The notes under the pieces: generated by a model | Databases searched by the model: none | Told to the model about the DNA's origin: nothing | What the model saw: only the letters and a program-made list of their open reading frames with translations | Position numbers and translations under genes: made by a program | Origin: Pseudobutyrivibrio sp. | Lineage (GTDB): Bacteria; Bacillota; Clostridia; Lachnospirales; Lachnospiraceae | Direction: 5' to 3' | NCBI RefSeq assembly: GCF_015057185.1 | Contig: NZ_SVEV01000003.1 | Span: 1-64,000 of the forward strand | DNA length: 64,000 nucleotides | Part shown: positions 18,542-26,411 of the stretch, piece after piece | Position numbering within the stretch: position 1 is the first letter of the stretch | How the letters are laid out: every line of letters starts with the position of its first letter

Positions 18542-18731
18542 CGGGCAAATTACATAGTGTTAAATTTTGTAGATTCCATATATTTTATCTGACAGGCATT
18601 ACGAGGCCGTCGGCACTTAGTGAGGACGGAGTCCGAACTTAGTACCGCTACGAGACGAGAATAGCGAGAGCGTGCCTAAAGATAATATATATGGGAGCTA
18701 CAAAAGATAGAAACTCTATGGGATTTGCCCG
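18542..18731 (+). repeat. Family B long structured leader before rmlB
   Basis: CGGGCAAAT pairs with ATTTGCCCG (18723-18731) and CATAG with CTATG. Inside, TTTTGTAG (18565) pairs with CTACAAAA (to 18705), and a further ATATAT-rich stem and GGCA/TGCC enclose a GC-rich core with CTTAG repeats and a GCGAGAGCGTG segment shared with the rmlC and ptmE leaders. The last stem ends 4 bases before the AAAGGAG of rmlB. Confidence 0.65.
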
Positions 18732-18748
18732 TCAAAAAGGAGATTAAA

Positions 18749-19834
18749 ATGAGAACATATTTAGTAACAGGTGGAGCTGGTTTCATCGGCTCAAACTACA
18801 TTCATTACATGTTTAAGAAATATGATAATGAAATCAGAATCATCAACGTAGACAAACTTACCTACGCTGGTAACCTTGAAAATCTCAAGGACATCGAAAA
18901 CCGTGACAACTACACATTTGTTAAGGCTGACATCTGTGACAAGGAAGCTATCCGCAAGGTATTCGCAGAGAATGACATCGATAGAGTTGTTCATTTTGCA
19001 GCTGAGTCACACGTAGACCGTTCAATCAAGAACCCAGAGGTTTTCGTTCAGACAAACGTACTTGGTACAGCTGTAATGCTTAACTGTGCAAAGGAAGCTT
19101 GGGAGCTTCCAGATGGTACATTCAAGGAAGGAAAGAAATTCCTTCACGTTTCTACAGATGAAGTTTATGGATCACTTCCAGATGATGACAATGCATTCTT
19201 CTATGAGACATCACCATATGATCCACATTCACCATACTCAGCTTCAAAGGCCAGCTCAGACATGCTTGTAAAGGCTTACATGGATACATACAAGTTCCCT
19301 GCAAACATTACAAACTGCTCTAACAACTATGGCCCTTACCAGTTCCCTGAGAAGCTCATTCCACTTATCATCAACAATGCACTTCAGGGCAAGGACCTTC
19401 CAGTTTACGGTGATGGTAAAAACGTACGTGACTGGTTATATGTAGAGGACCATGCTAAGGGAATCGATATGGTTCAGGAGCAGGGTAAGCTTTTCGAGAC
19501 ATACAACATCGGTGGACACAATGAAAAGCAGAACATCCAGATTATCCACATCATCCTTGATACACTTCAGGAGATGCTTCCAGAGGGAGACCCACGTAAG
19601 GAGCTTGTTTCTGAGAATCTTATCAAATACGTTACAGATCGTAAGGGACATGACCGTCGTTACGCTATCGCACCTGACAAAATCAAGGCTGAGGTAGGCT
19701 GGTATCCAGAGACATGCTTCGAGGAAGGCATCAAGAAGACAATCGCATGGTTCTTTGAGCACGAAGATTGGATGAAGAACGTAACATCTGGCGACTACCA
19801 GAAGTACTACACAGACATGTACTCTAACAAATAA
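18749..19834 (+). CDS. rmlB: dTDP-glucose 4,6-dehydratase
   Basis: A 361-residue extended SDR. The start at 18749 gives the canonical MRTYLVTGGAGFIGSN with AAAGGAG upstream; an in-frame extension to 18725 runs into the leader stem. NAD loop GGAGFIGSN, catalytic STDEVYG at about residue 130 and YSASKASSD (Tyr-Lys pair) at about residue 165 are present. It converts dTDP-glucose to the 4-keto-6-deoxy intermediate for RmlC and RmlD. Length fits the family. Confidence 0.95.
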   Translation: MRTYLVTGGAGFIGSNYIHYMFKKYDNEIRIINVDKLTYAGNLENLKDIENRDNYTFVKADICDKEAIRKVFAENDIDRVVHFAAESHVDRSIKNPEVFVQTNVLGTAVMLNCAKEAWELPDGTFKEGKKFLHVSTDEVYGSLPDDDNAFFYETSPYDPHSPYSASKASSDMLVKAYMDTYKFPANITNCSNNYGPYQFPEKLIPLIINNALQGKDLPVYGDGKNVRDWLYVEDHAKGIDMVQEQGKLFETYNIGGHNEKQNIQIIHIILDTLQEMLPEGDPRKELVSENLIKYVTDRKGHDRRYAIAPDKIKAEVGWYPETCFEEGIKKTIAWFFEHEDWMKNVTSGDYQKYYTDMYSNK

Positions 19835-19848
19835 ATCTATGCTGTGTG

Positions 19849-19936
19849 CAAAATGTTACGCTCACAAGCCTTAGATTCCCCTACAGTGACTAAAATGTCA
19901 CTTTCGGAGAACAAAGAGCTTGTTAGCTACATTTTG
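19849..19936 (-). repeat. Family A structured element in inverted orientation
   Basis: On the minus strand it reads CAAAATGTAG, then AACAAGC, an apical GTGAC-ATTTTA-GTCAC hairpin, GGCTTG and CGTAACATTTTG, which is the complete family A plan. It lies just after rmlB, antisense to the direction of the locus. A further minus-strand 3'-tail fragment (CGTAACATTTTA) lies at about 19996-20018. Confidence 0.75.
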
Positions 19937-20041
19937 AATAAAGCGTAGAATATGTCTCGAAGATAGTAAGAAACAATATTCGAGATGTTCATCTAAAATG
20001 TTACGTTTACTAAGCGTAATTAATGCATTTAAGTATAAATA

Positions 20042-20126
20042 GCCTGTAGCAGACAAGCTCTTATATTACTCAAGCGAAGCATGTTAGCTGAGCGGAGTAA
20101 TGATAAGGCTTGTATGCGTAACAGGC
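20042..20126 (+). repeat. Family A structured element before glf
   Basis: Outer stem GCCTGT/ACAGGC, loop AG against CGTA, ACAAGC/GCTTGT, TTA-TTACTC/GAGTAA-TAA, apical GC-ATGTTA-GC. The GGGAGA ribosome site of glf follows the outer stem immediately. Confidence 0.8.
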
Positions 20127-20136
20127 GGGAGAAAAA

Positions 20137-21258
20137 ATGAAAAAATATGATTATTTAGTCGTAGGTGCGGGACTCTTTGGAGCTACTTTTGCCTACGAAG
20201 CTATGAAGCGCGGCAAGTCAGTGCTTGTAATCGACAAGCGTGACCACATTGCCGGCAATATTTATACAAAGGAAGAGGATGGAATCAATGTGCACGTTTA
20301 TGGTGCCCATATTTTCCATACTAGTGATAAAAAGATTTGGGAGTACATGAACCAGTTCGCTGAGTTCAACAACTACATTAACTCTCCAGTGGCTGTTTAT
20401 AAGGATGAGTTATACAATCTTCCATTTAACATGAACACATTCTCAAAAATGTGGAACATTAAGACTCCTGCTGAGGCAAAGGCTAAAATTGCTGAGCAGA
20501 TTAAAGAGCTTAACATCACAGAGCCTAAGAACTTAGAGGAGCAGGCACTTTCTTTAGTTGGTACAGATGTTTATGAAAAGCTTATCAAGGGCTACACACA
20601 AAAGCAGTGGGGCCGCCCATGTACAGAGCTTCCAGCCTTTATCATCAAGAGATTGCCACTTAGATTTACATACGATAATAACTATTTTAACGATAGATTC
20701 CAGGGTATCCCAATGGGTGGATACACGCAGATTGTTGAGAAGATGCTTCAGGGCGCAGACGTGGTTGTTAGCCAGGATTACTTCAAGCTCGTTCAGTCAG
20801 GTAAACTTAATGACGGCACAGAAGTTTCTTGGGGCAAGCTTGTATTCACAGGTCAAATCGATGAGTACTACAATAGCTGCTTCGGACCACTGGAGTACCG
20901 TTCAGTTCGTTTTGAGACAGAAAAGCTGGACGAGGAAAACTATCAGGGAAATGCAGTTGTAAACTACACTGAGGCAGAGGTGCCATACACTCGTATCATC
21001 GAGCACAAGCACTTCGAGTTTGGCAAGCAGCCTACAACTATCATCTCTAGAGAATATTCTTCAGAGTGGAAGCCAGGCGTTGAGCCATACTACCCAGTAA
21101 ATAATGACAAAAATAATGCAGTATATCAGCAGTACGCTGACAAGGCTGCATCTGACAAAGACGTAATCTTCGGCGGCCGTCTCGGCCAGTACAAGTACTA
21201 CGACATGGATAAGGTTGTAGCCGCAGCCCTAGAATGCGTCGCACACGAATTCAACTAA
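20137..21258 (+). CDS. glf: UDP-galactopyranose mutase
   Basis: A 373-residue flavoenzyme interconverting UDP-galactopyranose and UDP-galactofuranose. The FAD-binding loop VVGAGLFGA is at residues 8-16. Family motifs HVYGAHIFHTSD, YTQKQWGRP and the C-terminal FGGRLGQYKYYDMD are present. Its presence predicts galactofuranose in the exported polymer. A typical GGGAGA ribosome site abuts the family A element. Confidence 0.96.
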   Translation: MKKYDYLVVGAGLFGATFAYEAMKRGKSVLVIDKRDHIAGNIYTKEEDGINVHVYGAHIFHTSDKKIWEYMNQFAEFNNYINSPVAVYKDELYNLPFNMNTFSKMWNIKTPAEAKAKIAEQIKELNITEPKNLEEQALSLVGTDVYEKLIKGYTQKQWGRPCTELPAFIIKRLPLRFTYDNNYFNDRFQGIPMGGYTQIVEKMLQGADVVVSQDYFKLVQSGKLNDGTEVSWGKLVFTGQIDEYYNSCFGPLEYRSVRFETEKLDEENYQGNAVVNYTEAEVPYTRIIEHKHFEFGKQPTTIISREYSSEWKPGVEPYYPVNNDKNNAVYQQYADKAASDKDVIFGGRLGQYKYYDMDKVVAAALECVAHEFN

Positions 21259-21274
21259 ACGCAAAAACGTAAAG

Positions 21275-21302
21275 GACTGCAGCTGTTCCTGATACAGCTG
21301 CA
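21275..21302 (+). terminator. Hairpin after glf
   Basis: CTGCAGCTGT pairs with ACAGCTGCAG around TCCTGAT, 16 bases after the stop codon. No T run follows, so it could be part of the next leader. Confidence 0.45.
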
Positions 21303-21330
21303 GAGAAGAGGTTTATATTTTTTAGAAATA

Positions 21331-21509
21331 GCAGCATCATAGAGTCGGCAAGCGCGAGCAGGGGTGCTAAAGGTCCTGTGGACCTTTAGCACCGACCGTA
21401 GTGAAACGGAGACAGTATCGTGCAAGCTAGGAAGGAACCGCTTTAGCAGGAGGTTGCCTAGCGCAGTACGAGGGGTGCCCTGCGGGAGCATGTAAGATTA
21501 GAATGCTGC
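21331..21509 (+). promoter_or_regulatory. Long structured leader before rmlA (family B-like)
   Basis: GCAGCAT (21331) pairs with ATGCTGC (to 21509), enclosing about 165 bases of GC-rich sequence quite unlike the AT-rich surroundings. Inside is a perfect 14-bp hairpin, GGTGCTAAAGGTCC/GGACCTTTAGCACC (21363-21393), plus smaller CCG/CGG and CTAG stems. It ends 8 bases before the rmlA ribosome site. Confidence 0.55.
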
Positions 21510-21527
21510 GACATTTGGAGGAAAAAT

Positions 21528-22406
21528 ATGAAGGGTATTATTTTAGCAGGTGGATCAGGAACAAGACTGTATCCACTTACAAAGGCTATTAGTAAGCAAA
21601 TCATGCCAATCTACGACAAGCCAATGATTTATTATCCATTGTCTACACTCATGTTGGCAGGCATTAGAGAAGTACTTATCATTTCTACACCAAGAGATCT
21701 TCCTGTATTCGAGGAGCTCCTTGGAGATGGCAAGCAGCTTGGCATGGACATTCAGTATGCTGTTCAGGAGCATCCAAACGGACTTGCTGAAGCATTTATT
21801 ATCGGTGCAGACTTCATTGGCAAGGACGCTGTTGCCCTTGTTCTTGGAGATAATATTTTCTATGGACAGTCATTCTCAAAGGTTCTCCTTTCTGCAGCAA
21901 CTCGTACAGAAAATGAGCCAGGCGCTACAATCTTTGGTTACTACGTACGTGACCCTAGAGAGTATGGCGTTGTAGAGTTTGACGAGAATGGTGTGGCAAT
22001 TTCTATCGAGGAAAAGCCAGCTGAGCCAAAGAGTAACTACGCTGTTCCAGGTCTTTACTTCTATGACAACTCAGTTGTAGAAATCGCAAAGACCATCAAG
22101 CCATCAGCACGTGGTGAGCTTGAAATCACAGCAGTAAATAATGAGTACTTAAACCGTGGCAATCTCCACGTTGAAACACTTGGCCGTGGATTTGCATGGC
22201 TCGATACAGGAAACCACGACATGCTTCTTCAGGCAGCTGAGTTTGTCAGCACATTCCAGAAGCGCCAGGGCATGTACATTTCATGCATCGAAGAAATCGC
22301 ATACAAGCGTGGCTTCATCGATCGCGACCAGCTTCTCAAGCTCGCCGAGCCACTTATGAAGACAGCATACGGTCAATATCTCGTCGATATTGCAAACGGA
22401 CTGTAA
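21528..22406 (+). CDS. rmlA: Glucose-1-phosphate thymidylyltransferase
   Basis: A 292-residue nucleotidyltransferase making dTDP-glucose, the first step of the rhamnose pathway. The signature [11 protein letters not shown] is at residues 8-18, VLGDNIFYG at about residue 107, and the C-terminal [11 protein letters not shown] is characteristic of RmlA. GGAGG lies just upstream of the ATG. The stop codon is followed within 11 bases by a family E element. Confidence 0.96.
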   Translation: MKGIILAGGSGTRLYPLTKAISKQIMPIYDKPMIYYPLSTLMLAGIREVLIISTPRDLPVFEELLGDGKQLGMDIQYAVQEHPNGLAEAFIIGADFIGKDAVALVLGDNIFYGQSFSKVLLSAATRTENEPGATIFGYYVRDPREYGVVEFDENGVAISIEEKPAEPKSNYAVPGLYFYDNSVVEIAKTIKPSARGELEITAVNNEYLNRGNLHVETLGRGFAWLDTGNHDMLLQAAEFVSTFQKRQGMYISCIEEIAYKRGFIDRDQLLKLAEPLMKTAYGQYLVDIANGL

Positions 22407-22416
22407 AAAACAAATA

Positions 22417-22496
22417 GGAGGGACCCCGAAGGGGAAGAACCTGTTTGTCACGACGCATCCCATTGCGAAGCAATCATAAATGGATGCGTCTTCCCG
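22417..22496 (+). repeat. Family E structured element after rmlA
   Basis: Begins GGAGGGACCCC, then hairpin CCCC-GAA-GGGG. GGGAAGA (22432-22438) can instead pair with TCTTCCC (22489-22495). A central arm CGCATCC/GGATGCG carries the hairpin ATTGC-GAA-GCAAT. Shares GGAGGGACCC, GGGAAGAACCTG and CACGAC with the copy at 63229. Confidence 0.7.
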
Positions 22497-22540
22497 TATA
22501 GTCCAGTTAAAAATTAACTGGGTAATTAAAAATATTAAGA

Positions 22541-22700
22541 GCAAAATCTTAGAGAGTGTTTCTAAATATAATAAGACTGACCATAAGGAGCGGTCGTTAC
22601 TTAGAAGGTGCAAAGCAGCTTCTTATGTAACGCAACCAGCGACGCAAGAGCGAAAGCGTGTCAGTCGGTTATATTAGAAACACGAAAAAAAGATTTTGCA
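22541..22700 (+). repeat. Family B structured leader before rmlC
   Basis: GCAAAATCTT pairs with AAGATTTTGC at the outside; GTGTTTCTAA with TTAGAAACAC, then GACTGAC with GTCAGTC. The core GTTACTTAGAAGGTGC with GCAGCTTCTTATGTAAC and the segment AAGAGCGAAAGCGTGTC are shared in pattern with the ptmE leader, with different stem bases. Confidence 0.7.
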
Positions 22701-22721
22701 CATAGAATAGAGGTTTTTAAA

Positions 22722-23300
22722 ATGGCTATTACAGTAGAGAAAAATGTTAATGGTATTGAAGGCCTTTGCGTTATCACCCCTAAGGTGTTTGGTGACGACA
22801 GAGGTTACTTCATGGAGACATACAACGAGAACGACATGAAGGCTGAGGGCCTTGATTATGTTTTCGTTCAGGATAATCAGTCAGCAAGCAAGAAGGGCGT
22901 TCTTCGTGGCCTTCACTTCCAGAAGAATTTCCCACAGGATAAACTTGTACGCGTTATCTCTGGTGAGGTATATGACGTAGCAGTTGACCTTCGTGAGGGC
23001 TCAGCTACATTTGGCAAGCATTATGGAATTCTTCTTTCAGCTGAGAACAAGAAGCAGTTTATGATTCCAAAGGGATTTGCTCATGGCTTCTTAGTTGTAA
23101 GTGATTATGCTGAGTTCTGTTATAAGGTTACAGATTTCTATCATCCAAATGATGAGGGCGGACTCGCATTTGATGATCCAGATATCAATGTTCAGTGGCC
23201 TATTCCAGAAGGAATGACAAAGGATGACTTGATTCTTTCTGATAAGGATAAGGTCAACGCATCATACAAGGAATACTGCAAAGAACACGGTATTAATTAA
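22722..23300 (+). CDS. rmlC: dTDP-4-dehydrorhamnose 3,5-epimerase
   Basis: A 192-residue cupin. The start at 22722 has AGAGG upstream; a longer frame from 22608 lies inside the structured leader and is unlikely. Family motifs include DDRGYFMETY, VLRGLHFQ (catalytic His in GLHFQ, about residue 65), and IPKGFAHGFLV. It converts the 4-keto intermediate to the L-rhamno form for RmlD. Length is normal. Confidence 0.95.
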   Translation: MAITVEKNVNGIEGLCVITPKVFGDDRGYFMETYNENDMKAEGLDYVFVQDNQSASKKGVLRGLHFQKNFPQDKLVRVISGEVYDVAVDLREGSATFGKHYGILLSAENKKQFMIPKGFAHGFLVVSDYAEFCYKVTDFYHPNDEGGLAFDDPDINVQWPIPEGMTKDDLILSDKDKVNASYKEYCKEHGIN

Positions 23301-23323
23301 TTTGGTTTTAGGGAGAATAGCCA

Positions 23324-25999
23324 ATGAAAGGATTTTGGGAGAATATTAAATTCTTTGTTAGCGGACATCGTGTGGCATCTATCGCTACCGCCGGCGTCGT
23401 AGGCGTCTCAGCAGTAGGTGCAGGCGGCTTTGCAGCCTATAATGCATTCTCAGACAACAAAGAACCAGAACTAGAAATTGTAGAGGTTGAAGAAAAGGCC
23501 GCTACTGGAGATATTTATATTCCTCAATTTAAAAGCGTAGTTTTAACTAGCGAATCAATTGAAAAGGACATCACGATTTACATTTCTGAGCCAACAACTG
23601 GTGAGGATGAAGAAAGTGATACATGTATTACAGGTGTTCTTTTTCAGGTTAAAATGATTTCAGTAGAGGATGGCGAGAGCCTACAGTCATATGTTGATGC
23701 AATTACTAGCATTGATGAGCAGATTAAAGAGTACACATCGGCATATGATGAAACATATTCTGTTAATGATATCCTTCAGGACAGAAATGTAGATGTTACG
23801 ATTACTGATGAAAATAATGAGGTAATAGATACAGAGGCAGGCGACATTACAACTGATCCACTTTATCAGCTGTATTTGGATAAAGAGACTGCCTTGCAGG
23901 CTTACACACTGGCTCTCAATGAGTTAGAAGGTCCTGTTTACACTGATGATGACGAGGACGGAGTCATTAGCGAGACAGATGTTGAGCCTGGTGATTATGT
24001 AGCTTGTATTGTAAATAGCACTGACGAGGGAGCCACTGCTTACCAGCCAGAAACTATGGAGACTGCTGTCAATGTAAAAGACAAAGTTGAGTTCGTAGTT
24101 CAAGAAGAGATTCAAAAGCAGGTAAAAGAGGATGTTGCTTCCGAGGATGGACAGGTTGAAGAAGCTGTGCCTGTAGAGGCAACACTTACTGATACTGTAG
24201 CTTTTGTAGATTCTAAGAAAGTTGAAAATGGCGGAAGCTACAAAGAAACAACCGACGCAGTTGCACCAACAACAACTGCAAGCTCAAGCAAAGCCACTGT
24301 AAAAAGCGGAGGCAAAACATCAACAGAACATAATGTAACTACCACATCACGCACACGAGTTAGAAATAACGGTGCAGTTGCAGGTAGTACAAATCCTTAT
24401 GCGTTAGTTGCTGTATCTCTGGTTCAGGTTGCTGCAGTTGACGGTGAAGAGCCAGCAACAGAAGAGACACCTACTGTGACCGAGCCAGAACAGGAAGAGA
24501 CAAAGCCAGCAACTTATACAGTCACTATAAAATGTGTCTCAGGAGATTCAACAATCAAAACTGAGACAAAGGAAAACATAGAGGCTGGAGAGCAGACATT
24601 CTCGGCACCAGCTGTTGATGGCTACACAGTAACAGGTGAATCTTCGAAAAAGGTAACTGTCAGCGGTGATACAACCGTAACATTTACATACAAGAATAAT
24701 GAGCCTGAAAAATATACAGTTACAGTAAAATATCAGGATGTTGATGGAAATACCCTTAAGGGTGATTATACAGAATCGGTAGAAGCCGGAAATCATACGT
24801 ATACTGCCCCAACTATAGAGGGATATGATATTTCAGGTAATTCTGAAAAGACAATAAAAGTTCCAGATACGGTTACAGTTACATTTAAGTATACTAAGAA
24901 ACCTGTAACTACCACAACCACCGAAAAAGCAACTCTTGATATGAGCTATTCAGCTGGTACATTTACAATTTCTGCAACTACAAATGTTAGCAGCGTAAAG
25001 GTAAATGACACAGCTGTTTCAATGTCAGGTGGCAAGGGTACATACAAGGCTTCAAAGGATGGAGATTACAAGCTTACAGGCGTAGCAACTTTCTCCGATG
25101 GAGCTACAGATAATAGCCTTAACGTTACTTACACAGTAAGTGGCTATGGCACAGGTTCTTCTGAAAAGCTCAAGGATTCAAAGGGCAACCAGCTCTACCT
25201 TGATAGCGAAGGAAAAACAGAAGCGACAGCAGCTGACTACGAAAAAGGCAAGACATATTATTACAAAGAGGCTGCTTATACATATTACGGATGGCAGACA
25301 ATCGATGGCAGCACAAAATACTTCGATGGCAATGGCAACTATGTAACAGGCGAGCAGGTTATCCAAGGTGTTAAATACAACTTCGGCTCTGACGGCGCGC
25401 TTCTTGTTAACGGTGTTGGTATCGATGTTTCAAAGCATCAGGGTTCCATCGACTGGTCACAGGCTGGCCCAGCCGTTTCATTTGCAATCGTTAGATGCGG
25501 TTACCGTGGAATGTACGATGGACAGCTGCACGAGGATTCATATTTCTACAAGAATATGAGCGGTGCAAAGAGCAACGGAGTAAGCACTGGTATTTATGTT
25601 TACTCAACAGCCCTTAACGAGGCCGAGGCAGTTGCAGAGGCTTCAATGGCAGTATCGATGGCCAACAAAGCCGGCGGATGTTCACTTCCAATCTTCATTG
25701 ATATGGAGGACAGCGTCCGAGGACAGAGAAGCCTTTCAAACGCCCAGCGTACAGCAATTATCAATGCTTTCTGTTCAACAGTACAATCTGGCGGATACAA
25801 AGCAGGCGTTTACGCAAACAAAACTTGGATGACAAATTATATTAATACATCTAGTCTTTCAAGCTCATGCTACATTTGGGTGGCCCAGTACAATACCTCA
25901 TGCTCATACACTGGCCGCAAATCTATTTGGCAGTACTCAAGCAAGGGTTCCATCCCTGGCATCAAAGGAAACGTAGACGTCAACAAATCATACTTCTAG
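23324..25999 (+). CDS. Surface protein with MucBP-like repeats and GH25 lysozyme domain
   Basis: An 891-residue envelope protein. One N-terminal membrane helix (ATAGVVGVSAVGAGGFAAY, about residues 22-42) is followed by a low-complexity acidic and Ser/Thr-rich stalk. Two MucBP-like repeats follow at about residues 395-525 (TYTVTIKCVSGDS, YTVTVKYQDVDGNTLKG), then an Ig-like module, a Tyr/Trp/Gly cell-wall-binding-like repeat (YYGWQTIDGSTKYF), and a C-terminal GH25 muramidase domain from about residue 695. The catalytic region is clear (GIDVSKHQGSIDW with Asp; PIFIDMED with Asp/Glu). It probably cleaves or remodels peptidoglycan outside the cell, perhaps making room for the polymer encoded around it. 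Confidence 0.85.
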   Translation: MKGFWENIKFFVSGHRVASIATAGVVGVSAVGAGGFAAYNAFSDNKEPELEIVEVEEKAATGDIYIPQFKSVVLTSESIEKDITIYISEPTTGEDEESDTCITGVLFQVKMISVEDGESLQSYVDAITSIDEQIKEYTSAYDETYSVNDILQDRNVDVTITDENNEVIDTEAGDITTDPLYQLYLDKETALQAYTLALNELEGPVYTDDDEDGVISETDVEPGDYVACIVNSTDEGATAYQPETMETAVNVKDKVEFVVQEEIQKQVKEDVASEDGQVEEAVPVEATLTDTVAFVDSKKVENGGSYKETTDAVAPTTTASSSKATVKSGGKTSTEHNVTTTSRTRVRNNGAVAGSTNPYALVAVSLVQVAAVDGEEPATEETPTVTEPEQEETKPATYTVTIKCVSGDSTIKTETKENIEAGEQTFSAPAVDGYTVTGESSKKVTVSGDTTVTFTYKNNEPEKYTVTVKYQDVDGNTLKGDYTESVEAGNHTYTAPTIEGYDISGNSEKTIKVPDTVTVTFKYTKKPVTTTTTEKATLDMSYSAGTFTISATTNVSSVKVNDTAVSMSGGKGTYKASKDGDYKLTGVATFSDGATDNSLNVTYTVSGYGTGSSEKLKDSKGNQLYLDSEGKTEATAADYEKGKTYYYKEAAYTYYGWQTIDGSTKYFDGNGNYVTGEQVIQGVKYNFGSDGALLVNGVGIDVSKHQGSIDWSQAGPAVSFAIVRCGYRGMYDGQLHEDSYFYKNMSGAKSNGVSTGIYVYSTALNEAEAVAEASMAVSMANKAGGCSLPIFIDMEDSVRGQRSLSNAQRTAIINAFCSTVQSGGYKAGVYANKTWMTNYINTSSLSSSCYIWVAQYNTSCSYTGRKSIWQYSSKGSIPGIKGNVDVNKSYF

Positions 26000-26136
26000 C
26001 CAATAAAACCTACGGCTAGCCCTGCTGCTAAAAGTAGGGGCAGAAAAAAGATTTTATACCCAGTATTCTGGACGAATACATAATTTAACAATTTAGAATG
26101 AGCAAAATGTAATTAACAAGTAGGTTTCTAAATATG

Positions 26137-26217
26137 ACTTCTTGCTGACTAAACAATGAAATTGTCAGCAAGAATCCTGCTTCGCAGGACATGAAAATAG
26201 ATAAATCTATTTTCATG
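26137..26217 (+). repeat. Family D three-hairpin segment
   Basis: Three consecutive hairpins: TTCTTGCTGAC/GTCAGCAAGAA, TCCTGC-TTC-GCAGGA, and ATGAAAATAG/CTATTTTCAT. The middle hairpin and order recur before hisH (61664-61825) with different flanking stems. Confidence 0.5.
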
Positions 26218-26266
26218 GTAGTTACGATTCCAGTTTTTCTGAGGAAAAACAGGAATCTATAGTGAA

Positions 26267-26353
26267 CAAAATGTAGTAAACAAGCTATATGCTCTCTGAA
26301 GTGAACATGTTAGTGAACGAAAGAGAGTATATGCTTGTTGACGTAACATTTTG
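26267..26353 (+). repeat. Family A structured element, inner copy
   Basis: Outer stem CAAAATGT/ACATTTTG, loop AG against CGTA, AACAAGC/GCTTGTT, ATATGCTCTCT/AGAGAGTATAT, apical AC-ATGTTA-GT. Lies inside the larger element 26103-26397. Confidence 0.8.
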
Positions 26354-26411
26354 TGGCCTAACAAAGAGACATGATGCTTGTTGACCTAACATTTTGCGGA
26401 CTTAAATTAAT

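Larger units (their letters stand above)
26103..26397 (+). repeat. Nested family A element (outer copy) before a phosphoglycosyl transferase gene
   Basis: The outer 5' strand CAAAATGT-AA-TTAACAAG (26103-26120) pairs with CTTGTTGACCTAACATTTTG (26378-26397). Between them are a family D-like three-hairpin segment (26137-26217), a hairpin GATTCC-GTTTTTC/GAAAAAC-GGAATC (26227-26258), and a complete inner family A element. The whole gap from 26000 to 26411 is thus structured. The outer element ends 14 bases before the gene. Confidence 0.65.

Noticed and set aside
20042-20126. Family A elements as ordinary terminators
   Set aside because: They have no T tract, contain multiple internal loops with conserved sequence, and abut ribosome sites of the next gene.
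22608-22721. Longer N-terminus for rmlC
   Set aside because: The extension lies in the family B leader stem and encodes nothing like RmlC; ATG 22722 has a ribosome site and begins the conserved sequence.
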